Assembly (NCBI GenBank): GCA_963765375.1
Contig: CAVXVZ010000009.1
Location: 62,001-126,000, forward strand
DNA length: 64,000 nucleotides
Direction of reading: 5' to 3'
Source: Roseiarcus sp963765375
GTDB lineage: Bacteria > Pseudomonadota > Alphaproteobacteria > Rhizobiales > Beijerinckiaceae
This document shows positions 41,728 through 50,454 of the stretch, one piece after another. Position 1 is the stretch's first letter. Each line of letters starts with the position of its first letter. Under the pieces are notes generated by a model. That model did no database searches. It was not told where the DNA came from and saw only the letters and a list, made by a program, of their open reading frames with translations. A program made the position numbers and the translations under genes.

Positions 41728-43140
41728 GTGGATGGGACAAAACGGGACGCGGTTCTTGCTTCCTTGCAAAAGATCGTCGGGCCCGGCCATGTGCTGACCG
41801 ATCCGGCGCTTTTCGCCGGCGCGCTCAGCGAGCCGCGTGGCCTCTATCACGGAAAGGCGTTTGCGCTCGTGCGGCCGGGGGCGACGAAGGAAGTCGCCGC
41901 CGTCGCGTCCCTCTGCAACGAGGCCCGGATCGGCATCGTGCCGCAGGGGGGCAACACCGGACTCGTCGGCGGACAGACCCCGGACTCGGGCGGCGAAGAG
42001 ATCATCCTCTCCACCCAGCGCCTGCGCAGGGTCCGCGAGGTCGACCTCGACGGCGACGTGATGATCTGCGAGGCCGGCGTCACCCTTGCCGAGGCCCAGG
42101 CCGCCGCGCTCGCCGCCGACCGGCTCTTTCCGCTGTCGCTGGCCTCGGAGGGATCTTGCACCATCGGCGGCAATGTCTCGACCAACGCCGGCGGCGTCAC
42201 CGTCATCGCCTACGGCAATACGCGCGACCTCGTCACCGGGGTCGAAGCCGTGCTTGCCGATGGCCGGATCGTCAACGGCTTGAGCAAGCTGCGCAAGGAC
42301 AATACCGGCTACGATGTGAAGGGGCTCTTCATCGGCGCCGAGGGCACGCTCGGCGTGGTCACTGCCGCTTCGCTGAGGCTTTTTCCCAACCCGCGTGCGC
42401 GGGCGACGGCCTTCGTCGGCCTCAAGAGCCCGGAGGACGCGCTGAAGCTGCTCAGGATGGCGCGGGAGCGCCTCGGCCTCGTCACCAGCTTCGAGCTGAT
42501 CGGACGCAACGCCCTGGATATCACGGTCAAGAACGGCCTGGCGCGAAAGCCGCTCGCCGGCGACCATCCCTGGTGCGTGCTGATGGAGGCGGCGTCGCAA
42601 ACGCCGGGCGGACTCGACGGGGCGCTTGCGGAAGCGCTGGAGGCGGCGCTCGAGGGCGGGATCATCGACGACGCTTCGATCGCCGCTTCGCTCGAGCAGC
42701 GGGCCGAGTTCTGGCGCCTGCGCGAATCGATTCCCGAGGCGCAGGTCAAGGAGGGCGCGTCGATCAAGCACGACGTCTCGGTCGAGGTCGCCCTGGTGCC
42801 GGCTTTGCTCAGGGAGGCGACGCCCGCGGTCGAAGCCTTCGCGCCCGGCGCCCGCGTGGTCGCCTTCGGCCATCTCGGCGACGGCAACATCCATTTCAAC
42901 GTCTCGCAGCCGGTCGGCGCCGACGGGGCCGCCTTTCTCGCCCGCTGGGATGCGATGAACGAGATCGTGCACGGGATCGTCGCCCGCCTCGGCGGCTCGT
43001 ATTCAGCCGAGCATGGCGTCGGTCAGCTCAAGCGCGACCTGCTCGCCCGGTGGAAGGACCCGGCCTCGCTTGCGGTGATGCGCCAGATCAAGGCGGCGCT
43101 CGATCCGAACGGGGTGATGAATCCAGGCAAGGTGCTGTGA
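41728..43140 (+). CDS. FAD-linked D-2-hydroxyacid oxidase/dehydrogenase (GlcD type)
   Basis: A 470-residue flavoenzyme of the vanillyl-alcohol oxidase superfamily. It oxidises a D-2-hydroxyacid (for example D-2-hydroxyglutarate, glycolate or D-lactate) with FAD. The FAD-binding domain is seen as VPQGGNTGLVGGQTPDSGGE and GGNVSTNAGGVTVIAYGNTRD; the C-terminal domain has GHLGDGNIHFNVS (metal-binding His) and SYSAEHGVGQLKRD. GTG at 41728 has GGAGG nine bases upstream. It overlaps the following gene by one base, so they are coupled. Confidence 0.88.
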   Translation: MDGTKRDAVLASLQKIVGPGHVLTDPALFAGALSEPRGLYHGKAFALVRPGATKEVAAVASLCNEARIGIVPQGGNTGLVGGQTPDSGGEEIILSTQRLRRVREVDLDGDVMICEAGVTLAEAQAAALAADRLFPLSLASEGSCTIGGNVSTNAGGVTVIAYGNTRDLVTGVEAVLADGRIVNGLSKLRKDNTGYDVKGLFIGAEGTLGVVTAASLRLFPNPRARATAFVGLKSPEDALKLLRMARERLGLVTSFELIGRNALDITVKNGLARKPLAGDHPWCVLMEAASQTPGGLDGALAEALEAALEGGIIDDASIAASLEQRAEFWRLRESIPEAQVKEGASIKHDVSVEVALVPALLREATPAVEAFAPGARVVAFGHLGDGNIHFNVSQPVGADGAAFLARWDAMNEIVHGIVARLGGSYSAEHGVGQLKRDLLARWKDPASLAVMRQIKAALDPNGVMNPGKVL

Positions 43141-43895
43141 TGCGGCGCGCCGGCGCCGCCGCCATGACCATTCTCTCATGTCTTGCTTACGGCGCGACCC
43201 CGGCCGAGGCCGGCTGCGCCTCCAAGAGCTTCGACGGCGCGAAGTTCACGGTCTGCGCCTTCGATCCGCGGCATGACGATATTCGCCTCTTCCTGAGTGG
43301 GACCGACGGCAAGCCCTATGGATCGCTCGCGGCGCTCGCCGCGGCGCTGAAGGCGAAAGGCGAGCGGCTCACGTTCGCGATGAACGCCGGCATGTTCAAG
43401 GAGGACCAATCGCCGGTCGGCCTCTACGTCGAGAACCGCAAGACGCTGCATGAGGCCGACACTCGCGCCGGCGCGACCAATTTTCACCTCAAACCCAACG
43501 GCGTCTTCTGGGTCGGCGACGGAGTCGCCGGCGTGGCCGAGACGAGCCGCTTTCTCGCCAATCCGCCGGGGGCGCGCTATGCGACGCAGTCCGGCCCGAT
43601 GCTGGTCATCGACGGCAAGATCCATCCGAGGATCAAACCGAGCGGCGCCTCGGAGAAGATCCGCAACGGCGTCGGCGCCTGCGACCGCGGGGTTGCGTTC
43701 GCCATCGCCGACGAGCCGGTGAACTTCGACACGTTCGCGCGGCTGTTCCGCGACGGCCTCGCCTGTCAGAATGCGCTCTTTCTCGACGGCTCGGTGTCGT
43801 CGCTCTACGCGCCCGAGATCAACCGCGACGACGAACTGGGGCCGATCGGGCCGATCGCCGGCGTCGTGCAGACCGGCGCCGCGGACAAGCAGTAG
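43140..43895 (+). CDS. exported phosphodiester glycosidase-like (DUF2233) protein
   Basis: A 251-residue protein with a signal peptide (about residues 1-23) and a phosphodiester glycosidase/NAGPA-like domain: TFAMNAGMFKEDQSPVGLY, RYATQSGPMLVIDGKIHP and CQNALFLDGSVSSLYAPEI, the three conserved blocks with the Asn, Asp and Ser/Gly residues of the active site. Family members uncover phosphodiester-linked GlcNAc or act on the cell envelope; the actual substrate is unknown. Its start overlaps the stop of the flavoenzyme gene (TGATG). Confidence 0.82.
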   Translation: MRRAGAAAMTILSCLAYGATPAEAGCASKSFDGAKFTVCAFDPRHDDIRLFLSGTDGKPYGSLAALAAALKAKGERLTFAMNAGMFKEDQSPVGLYVENRKTLHEADTRAGATNFHLKPNGVFWVGDGVAGVAETSRFLANPPGARYATQSGPMLVIDGKIHPRIKPSGASEKIRNGVGACDRGVAFAIADEPVNFDTFARLFRDGLACQNALFLDGSVSSLYAPEINRDDELGPIGPIAGVVQTGAADKQ

Positions 43896-43901
43896 CGGCG
43901 C

Positions 43902-44453
43902 CTATTGCTCGCCGGGCCTCAGCGCTCGCTGCAATATTGGCGTGTCGACCCAGCGCCCGAACTTGAAGCCGACCGACCCCAGTGTTCCCATGAGCTCGAA
44001 GCCGAAGCGCCGGTGCAACGCGATCGAGCCCGCATTCGCGTTGTCGCCGACCACCGCGAGCATCTGGCGCCAAGGTCCGCGCTCGCAAGCCGCGATCAAT
44101 TCGCCGAGCAGCACCGAGCCTATGCCCCGACCGCGCTCACCGTCCGCGACATAGACCGAGTCCTCGATCGTGAAGCGATAGGCCGGGCGCCGCCGATAGG
44201 CGGCGGCATACGCAAAGCCGACTGTTTCCCCTTCCGCATCGGCGATCAGATAGGGAAGGCCAAGCTCGACCGACGCGCGCCGCCGCGCCAGCATCTCCTC
44301 GAGCGTCGGCGGCGTCTCCTCGAAGGTGGCGAGCGAATTGAGGACGTAATGGGTATAGATCTTCCGGACCGCCGGCATGTCGGCCTCGCTCGCGGCGCGG
44401 ACGCGGATGGAACGGCGTGAGGCAATTCGATCGCTGGGCGTCGCCATTCGCAT
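43902..44453 (-). CDS. GNAT-family N-acetyltransferase (phosphinothricin/methionine-sulfoximine type)
   Basis: A 183-residue GNAT acetyltransferase. The acetyl-CoA binding loop is seen as GERGRGIGSVLLGELIAACE, and the conserved N-terminal PAVRKIYTHYVLNSLATFEE and end region RFGFELMGTLGSVGFKFGRW match the PAT/YncA subgroup, which acetylates phosphinothricin or related amino acids. In most hosts these are general detoxifiers. It converges with the glycosidase gene and lies downstream of gdh. Confidence 0.85.
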   Translation of the reverse strand: MRMATPSDRIASRRSIRVRAASEADMPAVRKIYTHYVLNSLATFEETPPTLEEMLARRRASVELGLPYLIADAEGETVGFAYAAAYRRRPAYRFTIEDSVYVADGERGRGIGSVLLGELIAACERGPWRQMLAVVGDNANAGSIALHRRFGFELMGTLGSVGFKFGRWVDTPILQRALRPGEQ

Positions 44454-44474
44454 GATTCTGCACGGCGATGCCGC

Positions 44475-45737
44475 TCAAGGAAACAGCCCCCGCGCCTGCT
44501 TCGCCTTCACCACCCGCTCGACCCCAATCGCCATCGCCGCGGTGCGATTGGAGACCCCGTCGCGCTTGGCGCGCGCGACGACCATCGCCCAGGAGCGGTC
44601 GAGCGCCCGTTCGAGCCGGTCCATCACCTCGTCGCGCGACCAGAAATATTGCTGCAGGTCCTGAACCCACTCGAAATAGCTGACGATGACGCCGCCCGCG
44701 TTGCACAGGATGTCGGGAATGACGAAGATGCCGTCGTTGCGCTCGGCAAGCACAAGATCGGCCTCGGGCGTGGTCGGGCCGTTCGCGCCTTCGGCGATGA
44801 TGCGGCAGCGGAGCCGCCGGGCGACGCCGGCGTCGATCACCCGCTCGACCGCGCAGGGCGCCAGCACGTCGCACGGCTGCTCGAGCAGCGCCCGCGGTTC
44901 GATCGTGGCCTGGCTCGAATAGCCGGCAAGCTCGCCACTCCTCCCCGCATGAGCGACGAGCGCCTTCACATCGAGTCCCTTGGGATCGTAATAGGCGGCC
45001 GAGTGATCGCTGACGCCGATCAGCTTCACGCCCCGCGCCGCGAGCCCCATCGCCGTGTGCGAGCCGACGTTGCCGAAGCCCTGGACGATCGCCGTCGCAC
45101 TGGCCGGTGCGATGTCCAAGGCGTCGAGCGCGCGAAAGGCGAGAAAGGCGACGCCGTGGCCGGTCGCCTCGCGCCGGCCCAAAGTGCCCCCGCTTCCGAC
45201 CGGCTTGCCGGTGACGATCTCGGGGACGGTGACCCCCTGGTACATCGAATAGGTGTCCATGAACCAGGCCATCACCTGCTCGTTGGTGCCCATGTCCGGG
45301 GCCATCACGTCCACCCGCGGGCCAACGAACGGAATCATCTCCTGCATGTAGCGGCGGGAAAGGTTTTCGAGCTCCTTTGGCTTGAGCGCGCGCGGGTCGA
45401 CCGCGACGCCGCCCTTGCCGCCGCCGAAGGGAAGATCGGCGAGCGCGCATTTCCAGCTCATCCAGACGGCGAGCGCTGCGATTTCGCCGATGTCGACGCT
45501 TGCGGCGAAACGCGTCCCGCCCTTGGCGGGGCCGAGCGCAAGGTGATGCTGGACCCGGTAGCCGATGAAGAGCTCGGTCCGGTTGTCCTCCATCCGGACC
45601 GGACAGGTAACGACGATTGCGCGCTTCGGGTAGAGGAGCCAGTCGCGTTCGTCCTCGGGAATGCTCAGATGGTCGGCGATGACAAGAAGCTGATCGCGGG
45701 CCATCTCGAACACCGGGCCGCTAAAGAGGCTCTTCAC
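44475..45737 (-). CDS. Glu/Leu/Phe/Val dehydrogenase (glutamate dehydrogenase type)
   Basis: A 420-residue oxidoreductase that interconverts glutamate and 2-oxoglutarate, or acts on branched/aromatic amino acids. The active-site stretch LPFGGGKGGVAVDPRAL contains the catalytic Lys, with RVQHHLALGPAKGGTRF before it, and the NAD(P) loop VQGFGNVGSHTAMGLAARGVK after residue 210. AEGANGPTTPEAD and PDILCNAGGVIVSYFEWVQD close the dinucleotide domain. Length matches hexameric NAD-type enzymes. It diverges from rpmG over 250 bases. Confidence 0.92.
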   Translation of the reverse strand: MKSLFSGPVFEMARDQLLVIADHLSIPEDERDWLLYPKRAIVVTCPVRMEDNRTELFIGYRVQHHLALGPAKGGTRFAASVDIGEIAALAVWMSWKCALADLPFGGGKGGVAVDPRALKPKELENLSRRYMQEMIPFVGPRVDVMAPDMGTNEQVMAWFMDTYSMYQGVTVPEIVTGKPVGSGGTLGRREATGHGVAFLAFRALDALDIAPASATAIVQGFGNVGSHTAMGLAARGVKLIGVSDHSAAYYDPKGLDVKALVAHAGRSGELAGYSSQATIEPRALLEQPCDVLAPCAVERVIDAGVARRLRCRIIAEGANGPTTPEADLVLAERNDGIFVIPDILCNAGGVIVSYFEWVQDLQQYFWSRDEVMDRLERALDRSWAMVVARAKRDGVSNRTAAMAIGVERVVKAKQARGLFP

Positions 45738-45988
45738 ATCCGTTCTCCCGCCCGCCGCCGACGACGGCGGCGCAATGATAGCGGCGATCGGGGCCGACGG
45801 AACTCAAATTTATCATAAGGATCGGGGAAAGGGGGGACGGCCTCGCGGCGCCGCTGGGAAGCGCGCGTGGCGTCGGCTTGACTTCGCGCCGGGCCTCACT
45901 ATTTTGCCGGCCAAACTTCGGGCCCGCGATCCCTCGCGGGCATGTTTGGCGCGTCCGGCGCGCCTCCTCGGTTGAAGGACGCACGCTT

Positions 45989-46156
45989 ATGGCCAAGGCC
46001 GCCTCGCTCAAGATCAAGCTGTTGTCGACCGCCGACACCGGCTATTTCTACGTCACCAAGAAAAACGCCCGCACCAAAACGGAAAAACTCGCGTTCAAGA
46101 AATACGACCCGGTCGCGCGCAAGCACGTCGAGTTCAAGGAAACGAAGATCAAGTAG
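45989..46156 (+). CDS. rpmG: 50S ribosomal protein L33
   Basis: A 55-residue basic protein of the large ribosomal subunit: MAKAASLKIKLLSTADTGYF, with YVTKKNARTKTEKLAFKKYD and the end HVEFKETKIK matching L33 of alphaproteobacteria, the cysteine-free type. The start is fixed by the family N terminus; frames starting further upstream are noise. Followed by a clear intrinsic terminator. Confidence 0.97.
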   Translation: MAKAASLKIKLLSTADTGYFYVTKKNARTKTEKLAFKKYDPVARKHVEFKETKIK

Positions 46157-46185
46157 GCCCGAGTTTCGGGGCTGCGTATCGCGGA

Positions 46186-46208
46186 GGGCGCCCAAGAGCG
46201 CCCTTTTT
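46186..46208 (+). terminator. intrinsic terminator of rpmG
   Basis: GGGCGC (46186-46191) and GCGCCC (46198-46203) form a 6-bp stem with a 6-base loop followed by TTTTT (46204-46208), 30 bases after the rpmG stop. Confidence 0.9.
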
Positions 46209-46261
46209 CGTCGGACGCGGTCGGCGCGCGACCCCTCCGCGCCCGACGGCAGCTGGAGTGT

Positions 46262-46789
46262 TCAGGGCTTGGGCGGCACTGGCATCCTCGCGTAGACGTC
46301 GCCCGGAACGATGACGAAGACCAGGGTTGAGGGAACTTCCTTCGGGCCGAACGGTCCAGGAACCGCATTCTTCACCGGCGGCAGGCTCCTCAGATAGGCG
46401 ACGATCGCATGGGCGTCGTCCGAGGTCAGGTGCGAGAGCGCCTCATAGGGCATGATCGGCGCGAGCCGGCGGCCCTCCGGCGTGACGCCGGCCGTGATGG
46501 CGGAAATAATCTGATCGTCGGTCCAATTGCCCAACCCCGTTTCCTTGTCGGGGGTCAGGTTCGGTCCGGCGAAGACCCCGAGCCCGGGGATCGCAAACCC
46601 GACTTCCGAACCGCCGAGCACGCGCGAAAAATCCGGCTTGCCGAGAAAAGAACCGGGGGTGTGGCAGTCGTTGCAGCCGCCGATCGTGACCAGGTATTTG
46701 CCGCGGGCGACTTCGCTGTCGTCGGCCGAAGCGGCGGAAGCGCCTGCGAGCGCCGCCGCGACGAGCATGCTCAAGCGATGGATTTGCAC
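46262..46789 (-). CDS. periplasmic mono-haem cytochrome c
   Basis: A 175-residue exported cytochrome c. The signal peptide is residues 1-22, and one haem-binding motif CNDCH is at Cys39-Cys42-His43; a likely axial Met is in LAPIMPYEAL. A C-terminal GDVYARMPVPPKP follows. Folds like this accept electrons from dehydrogenases or mediate periplasmic transfer. The GTG at 46789 has AGGAGGGG about seven bases upstream and is preferred to the ATG at 46768. Its redox partner is not in the window. Confidence 0.85.
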   Translation of the reverse strand: MQIHRLSMLVAAALAGASAASADDSEVARGKYLVTIGGCNDCHTPGSFLGKPDFSRVLGGSEVGFAIPGLGVFAGPNLTPDKETGLGNWTDDQIISAITAGVTPEGRRLAPIMPYEALSHLTSDDAHAIVAYLRSLPPVKNAVPGPFGPKEVPSTLVFVIVPGDVYARMPVPPKP

Positions 46790-46942
46790 GGGGGTCCCCT
46801 CCTGACGAGACGTCTGTAGTTGGGCGGCTTTTGCCGGAGGGAGCGTCTCACTCCTCGAGCGCCGGGAAGACGCGAATGGATTTTTACGCGCAAGGGCTGT
46901 TGGCCGCAATCCAAATGTCCGACCGACCCTCGGGCGGCGCGC

Positions 46943-47392
46943 TCAGAACCATCCAACGAACAGCAGGATCGCGGCCGCCGCAAGGCAGGCCATCGCGAGA
47001 ACATCGGCAGTCAGCAGGGTGATGTTCTTCCACCAGAGGATGCGCGACAGACCTGCGCATAGCGCCGGGAGGCCCGCGAGCTCGGCTTCGGTGTCGGCGA
47101 TGAAGTCGAAATCCTCCGGATCCGCATTGCGCCAGATTGGGAAGCGGCTCCGCCCGGCCCGGGGAAATCGCGGATAAACTGAGATTAGCAAACTCAGATA
47201 AATGATCATGAACGGGGTCAGGATGACCGGCACGCTCAGATACCAGGGATAACGCTCTCGGTACTGGACAACTGTCAGCATCATGATGGCCACGAATAGC
47301 ACTGCGATGAGCGCCTTGATGTCGCTGAGACGCATCGAGTCGCCGTAGCCGGCAATGAGATTGCGCAACTGTGCGTTCTTGTCTCCGGCCAT
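46943..47392 (-). CDS. Pycsar-effector-like membrane protein, second copy
   Basis: A 149-residue membrane protein with three hydrophobic segments: two close together (about 27-45 and 51-75) and one at the C terminus (about 125-147), separated by a cytoplasmic helix-rich part that ends LCAGLSRILWWKN. The residues before TM1 (SDIKALIAVLF) resemble the DxKA motif of the PycTM/Pycsar effector family. It is related to the preceding gene (see 47430) in order and spacing. The ATG at 47392 has CGGAG 7 bases upstream. No cyclic-nucleotide synthase is near. Confidence 0.6.
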   Translation of the reverse strand: MAGDKNAQLRNLIAGYGDSMRLSDIKALIAVLFVAIMMLTVVQYRERYPWYLSVPVILTPFMIIYLSLLISVYPRFPRAGRSRFPIWRNADPEDFDFIADTEAELAGLPALCAGLSRILWWKNITLLTADVLAMACLAAAAILLFVGWF

Positions 47393-47429
47393 CAAATGCT
47401 CCGACGCGCCCGCGACGCGCGGCCCAGCA

Positions 47430-47891
47430 TCATCTGAGCGCGGCGTATAGAAGCAGAACCATAGTCAGGAACACGCAGGCGATCGCTAGCAGGAAGCCGA
47501 CGCGGATACACTGCGTCTTCCACCAAAGAATGTCCGACAGCACTGCGCAAGTCAGCTTCAACTGTTCGACGTCGTCCGCAGTCTGGGCGACGTACTCGAA
47601 ATCCGCCGGCGTCAGATTGCGCGCTACGCGGAAGCCCTTGGCGCCGCGCTTTGGATAACGCGGAAAGAGCACCATGAATAAAGACAAGTAGACGACCAAG
47701 AAGGGCAGCAGCACGAGCTGGACCGACAAGTAACTCGGGAGTGACGTGTAGTTCCAGAGGACCGAACCCATCATGAACGCCACGAAAAGGAACGCGATGT
47801 TCGCCTTGAAATCGCTCGCCCTGATCGCCTCGGTATATCCGGCGATCAAACTGCGATAGGATTGAGTTGGATTGGAGAGGGATTTGTTCAT
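47430..47891 (-). CDS. Pycsar-effector-like membrane protein, first copy
   Basis: A 153-residue protein with TM segments near residues 30-48, 54-76 and 130-151. DFKANIAFLFVAFMMGSVLW matches the conserved D-x-K-A-N start of TM1 in the PycTM effectors of Pycsar and in related CBASS membrane effectors; the part LKLTCAVLSDILWWKTQC precedes the last TM as in those proteins. It is homologous along its length to the gene 37 bases downstream. Start could also be a GTG at 47912. Membership is from my recall of the family pattern and is not verified. Confidence 0.6.
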   Translation of the reverse strand: MNKSLSNPTQSYRSLIAGYTEAIRASDFKANIAFLFVAFMMGSVLWNYTSLPSYLSVQLVLLPFLVVYLSLFMVLFPRYPKRGAKGFRVARNLTPADFEYVAQTADDVEQLKLTCAVLSDILWWKTQCIRVGFLLAIACVFLTMVLLLYAALR

Positions 47892-48117
47892 CTGACTTTC
47901 AGTCGTTCCCACTAAGTCAGGCGCGACGGGCCTCTAAAGTCTTATGACCTTAAAGCGAAATTCCATCAGTTGAAAGCGTTTTCCCTTACCGCCGCCGCGG
48001 GCTTGACCTGCGAGTCCATGGATCGCGCGGTCATCCATCGGCTGTGACTCGGCGACAGTGCGGACCGATTGGGATGGGTCAAACCCGGACGGAATCCGCC
48101 CTGACCAATCGATCCGC

Positions 48118-50376
48118 CTATCGCCCTTGCTCTGGCTCGTCCGCCGGATCAGCGCCGCGCGACCCCTCGAGGCCGGGGCGAACCAGCCGGTCGTCGCGCG
48201 CGGGCTCGGGCGCCGGCGACCAGGGACGGTTCTGAAGCGCGCTGCGGTCGCTGGCGAGGGTGAAGCCCTTGTCGTCGCTCCACGTCAGGCCGACGGCGCC
48301 GAGCCGCGCCAGCGCCGTTTCGTCGAGCACGAATTTCGCCTTGCACCCTTGGGGCGCGGTGAGCGCGCTGACCACGACTTCAGCGCGGGCGCAATCTTCG
48401 TCGAACGCGAGGCGATCGAGGACGATCGAGAGCTGCTCGCCCTCCGGCAGGTCGGCGACGCAGCCGAGACGGTCGCAGGGCGCGTCGGGGCTACGCGCTT
48501 GAGTGGGATCGCGCCCATCGCCGTCGGCGGACAGCCACTGCTCGGCGGCGAAGGCGTTGAAGCGTTTGCCGACGACCTCGAGCGCGCCGTCGGCGTCGCG
48601 CACCGCCGCCAGATCGCCGGACGGCGCGACGATCACGTCGTAGCGCGGTCCGTGAGTCGCGCCGACGAGCCCGATCAACGCGAGCGGAACGGCGCTCAAG
48701 CGGAACATCCAGGTCCGCCAGATGGCGGCGCTCATCACGGCGAGAGCGAGGAACGGCAAGGCGTAGGGGGCGAAGGCGCGCAGGTGCAGGGTCGAGCCGG
48801 GAGCATCGGCGATGAAGCGCGCGACCCAGAGGATGAACTTGATCCCCGCCCCGACATAGGACCAGACCGGTCCGTCGAGCCCGAGCGGATAGAGGGCCGC
48901 GCCAATGAGCGCGCCCGGCACGGCGAAAAATTCGATGACCATGAGCGTCAGCGGATTGCCGATCAGCACATAAGGGCTCAGATCGTGGAAGTGGTAGGCC
49001 ATGAACGAGGCGGTGGCCGAGGTCGCGAACGCGGTTGCGAACAGAAGCGCGAGCGGCCGGTCGACGAGATGGGCGGCGAGGGACCCGCGCTTCGGCCCCT
49101 CGCCCCGCTTCGGCACGAACGGATCGGGATCGATGTCGCGGGCGGCGAGCCGGGCCTCCATCACCGCGACCAGCGCGGCGACCGCCGCGAACGAGAGCTG
49201 GAAGCTGACGCCGAGAACGGCCTCGGGCTCGATGGCGATCACCGCAAGCACCGCGAAGCCGAGATTGCGCATGGTCAGCGCGCGGCGGTCCATGATCACC
49301 GCGCCAAGCACGATCAGCGTCATGATCAGCGCCCGCTCGGTGCCGACGCGCGAGCCGGTCGCGACGTCGTAGAGGAGCGAGCCGGCCATGGCGACGGCCG
49401 CCGCCCATTTCTTGATTGGATATTTCAGAGCAAGCGTCGGCGACAGCGCCAGAAGCCGACGGGTGACGACAAAGAAAATTCCCGCAACCAGGGTCATCTG
49501 TACGCCGGAAATGGTGATGATGTGGAAGATGCCCGCTTCGCGGATGAGGTCCTTGGCGTTGGTGGAGAGAAAGTCGCGTTTTCCGGTCACCATCGCCGCG
49601 GCGATCGCGCCTTCGTCGCCGCCGATGATCGCGTTGACCCTGAGCGCGAGGCGATTGCGCGCCTGATCGATTGTCGCGGTGAAGCGCTGGCTTAAGCTCG
49701 CGTCGCTTGGCGGGGGCAGGATCCGGATCGGGCCAAGCGTCGAGCCGACCGCGCCGACGCCTGCGAAAAAGGCGTCGCGGGCGAAGTCGTATCCGCCCGG
49801 CATTACCGCTCGCGACGGCGGCAGCAAGCGCGCCTTGAGCTCGACGTAATCGCCCGCCGCGACGTCGGGGGCCTTTCGCGTCGTCACCCTCACCCGGCGC
49901 GGAACTTTCTCGCGCGGCATGCCGTCGGCGCCGGCGACGCTGATCACCATGCGTGCGCCGACGGTCCTGAGATCGACCTCCTCGACGAAGCCTTGCAGAG
50001 TGACGATGCGGATGCGGTCGAGCACCGGCGCCGCGACCCGCGCCGTGCGCAGCGACATCGACAGAAAGCCCGCGAACAGCGCGGCGAGGGTCAGCGAGAC
50101 GCCAAGCGCGAAAGGCCGGGCGCGCGACACCCACGCCAGCGCGGCGAACAGCGCCGTCATCAGCGCCGGGAGCCAAAGGACCGGCTCCTGGTCGGCGGCC
50201 AGATTGAGCACGACCCCGCCCATCGCGAAGACAGGAAGCCAAAGGAAAAAGCGCCGCTCCTCGATCTCGCGCGCAAGCGCGCGCGAAAACGCTCCGCGCC
50301 AGTCCGGCGCCCACGCGGCGGCGCGGGCGAAGCCGGCGGCCGCGGCGAGAGCGCCAGTGCGGGCGGGAGTGGCCAT
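48118..50376 (-). CDS. comEC: ComEC/Rec2-family DNA-uptake channel protein
   Basis: A 752-residue inner-membrane protein with about ten hydrophobic segments and an N-terminal OB-like periplasmic domain (residues about 130-215). The competence domain core is GAIAAAMVTGKRDFLSTNAK, AGIFHIITISGVQMTLVAG and GSRVGTERALIMTLIVLGAV. ComEC is the channel for single-stranded DNA entry in natural transformation. The long, polar C-terminal region lacks the metallo-beta-lactamase motifs (HxHxDH) found in many ComEC proteins. It ends 58-fold Ala/Pro-rich. Other competence genes are not in the window. Confidence 0.9.
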   Translation of the reverse strand: MATPARTGALAAAAGFARAAAWAPDWRGAFSRALAREIEERRFFLWLPVFAMGGVVLNLAADQEPVLWLPALMTALFAALAWVSRARPFALGVSLTLAALFAGFLSMSLRTARVAAPVLDRIRIVTLQGFVEEVDLRTVGARMVISVAGADGMPREKVPRRVRVTTRKAPDVAAGDYVELKARLLPPSRAVMPGGYDFARDAFFAGVGAVGSTLGPIRILPPPSDASLSQRFTATIDQARNRLALRVNAIIGGDEGAIAAAMVTGKRDFLSTNAKDLIREAGIFHIITISGVQMTLVAGIFFVVTRRLLALSPTLALKYPIKKWAAAVAMAGSLLYDVATGSRVGTERALIMTLIVLGAVIMDRRALTMRNLGFAVLAVIAIEPEAVLGVSFQLSFAAVAALVAVMEARLAARDIDPDPFVPKRGEGPKRGSLAAHLVDRPLALLFATAFATSATASFMAYHFHDLSPYVLIGNPLTLMVIEFFAVPGALIGAALYPLGLDGPVWSYVGAGIKFILWVARFIADAPGSTLHLRAFAPYALPFLALAVMSAAIWRTWMFRLSAVPLALIGLVGATHGPRYDVIVAPSGDLAAVRDADGALEVVGKRFNAFAAEQWLSADGDGRDPTQARSPDAPCDRLGCVADLPEGEQLSIVLDRLAFDEDCARAEVVVSALTAPQGCKAKFVLDETALARLGAVGLTWSDDKGFTLASDRSALQNRPWSPAPEPARDDRLVRPGLEGSRGADPADEPEQGR

Positions 50377-50454
50377 CGGCAGCGAGACTAGCGCCCGCGG
50401 CGCTGAGGCGAAAGGGCGCGTGCGCGCGCCGCCGGCTCGTAGGACGCCCTCCAG

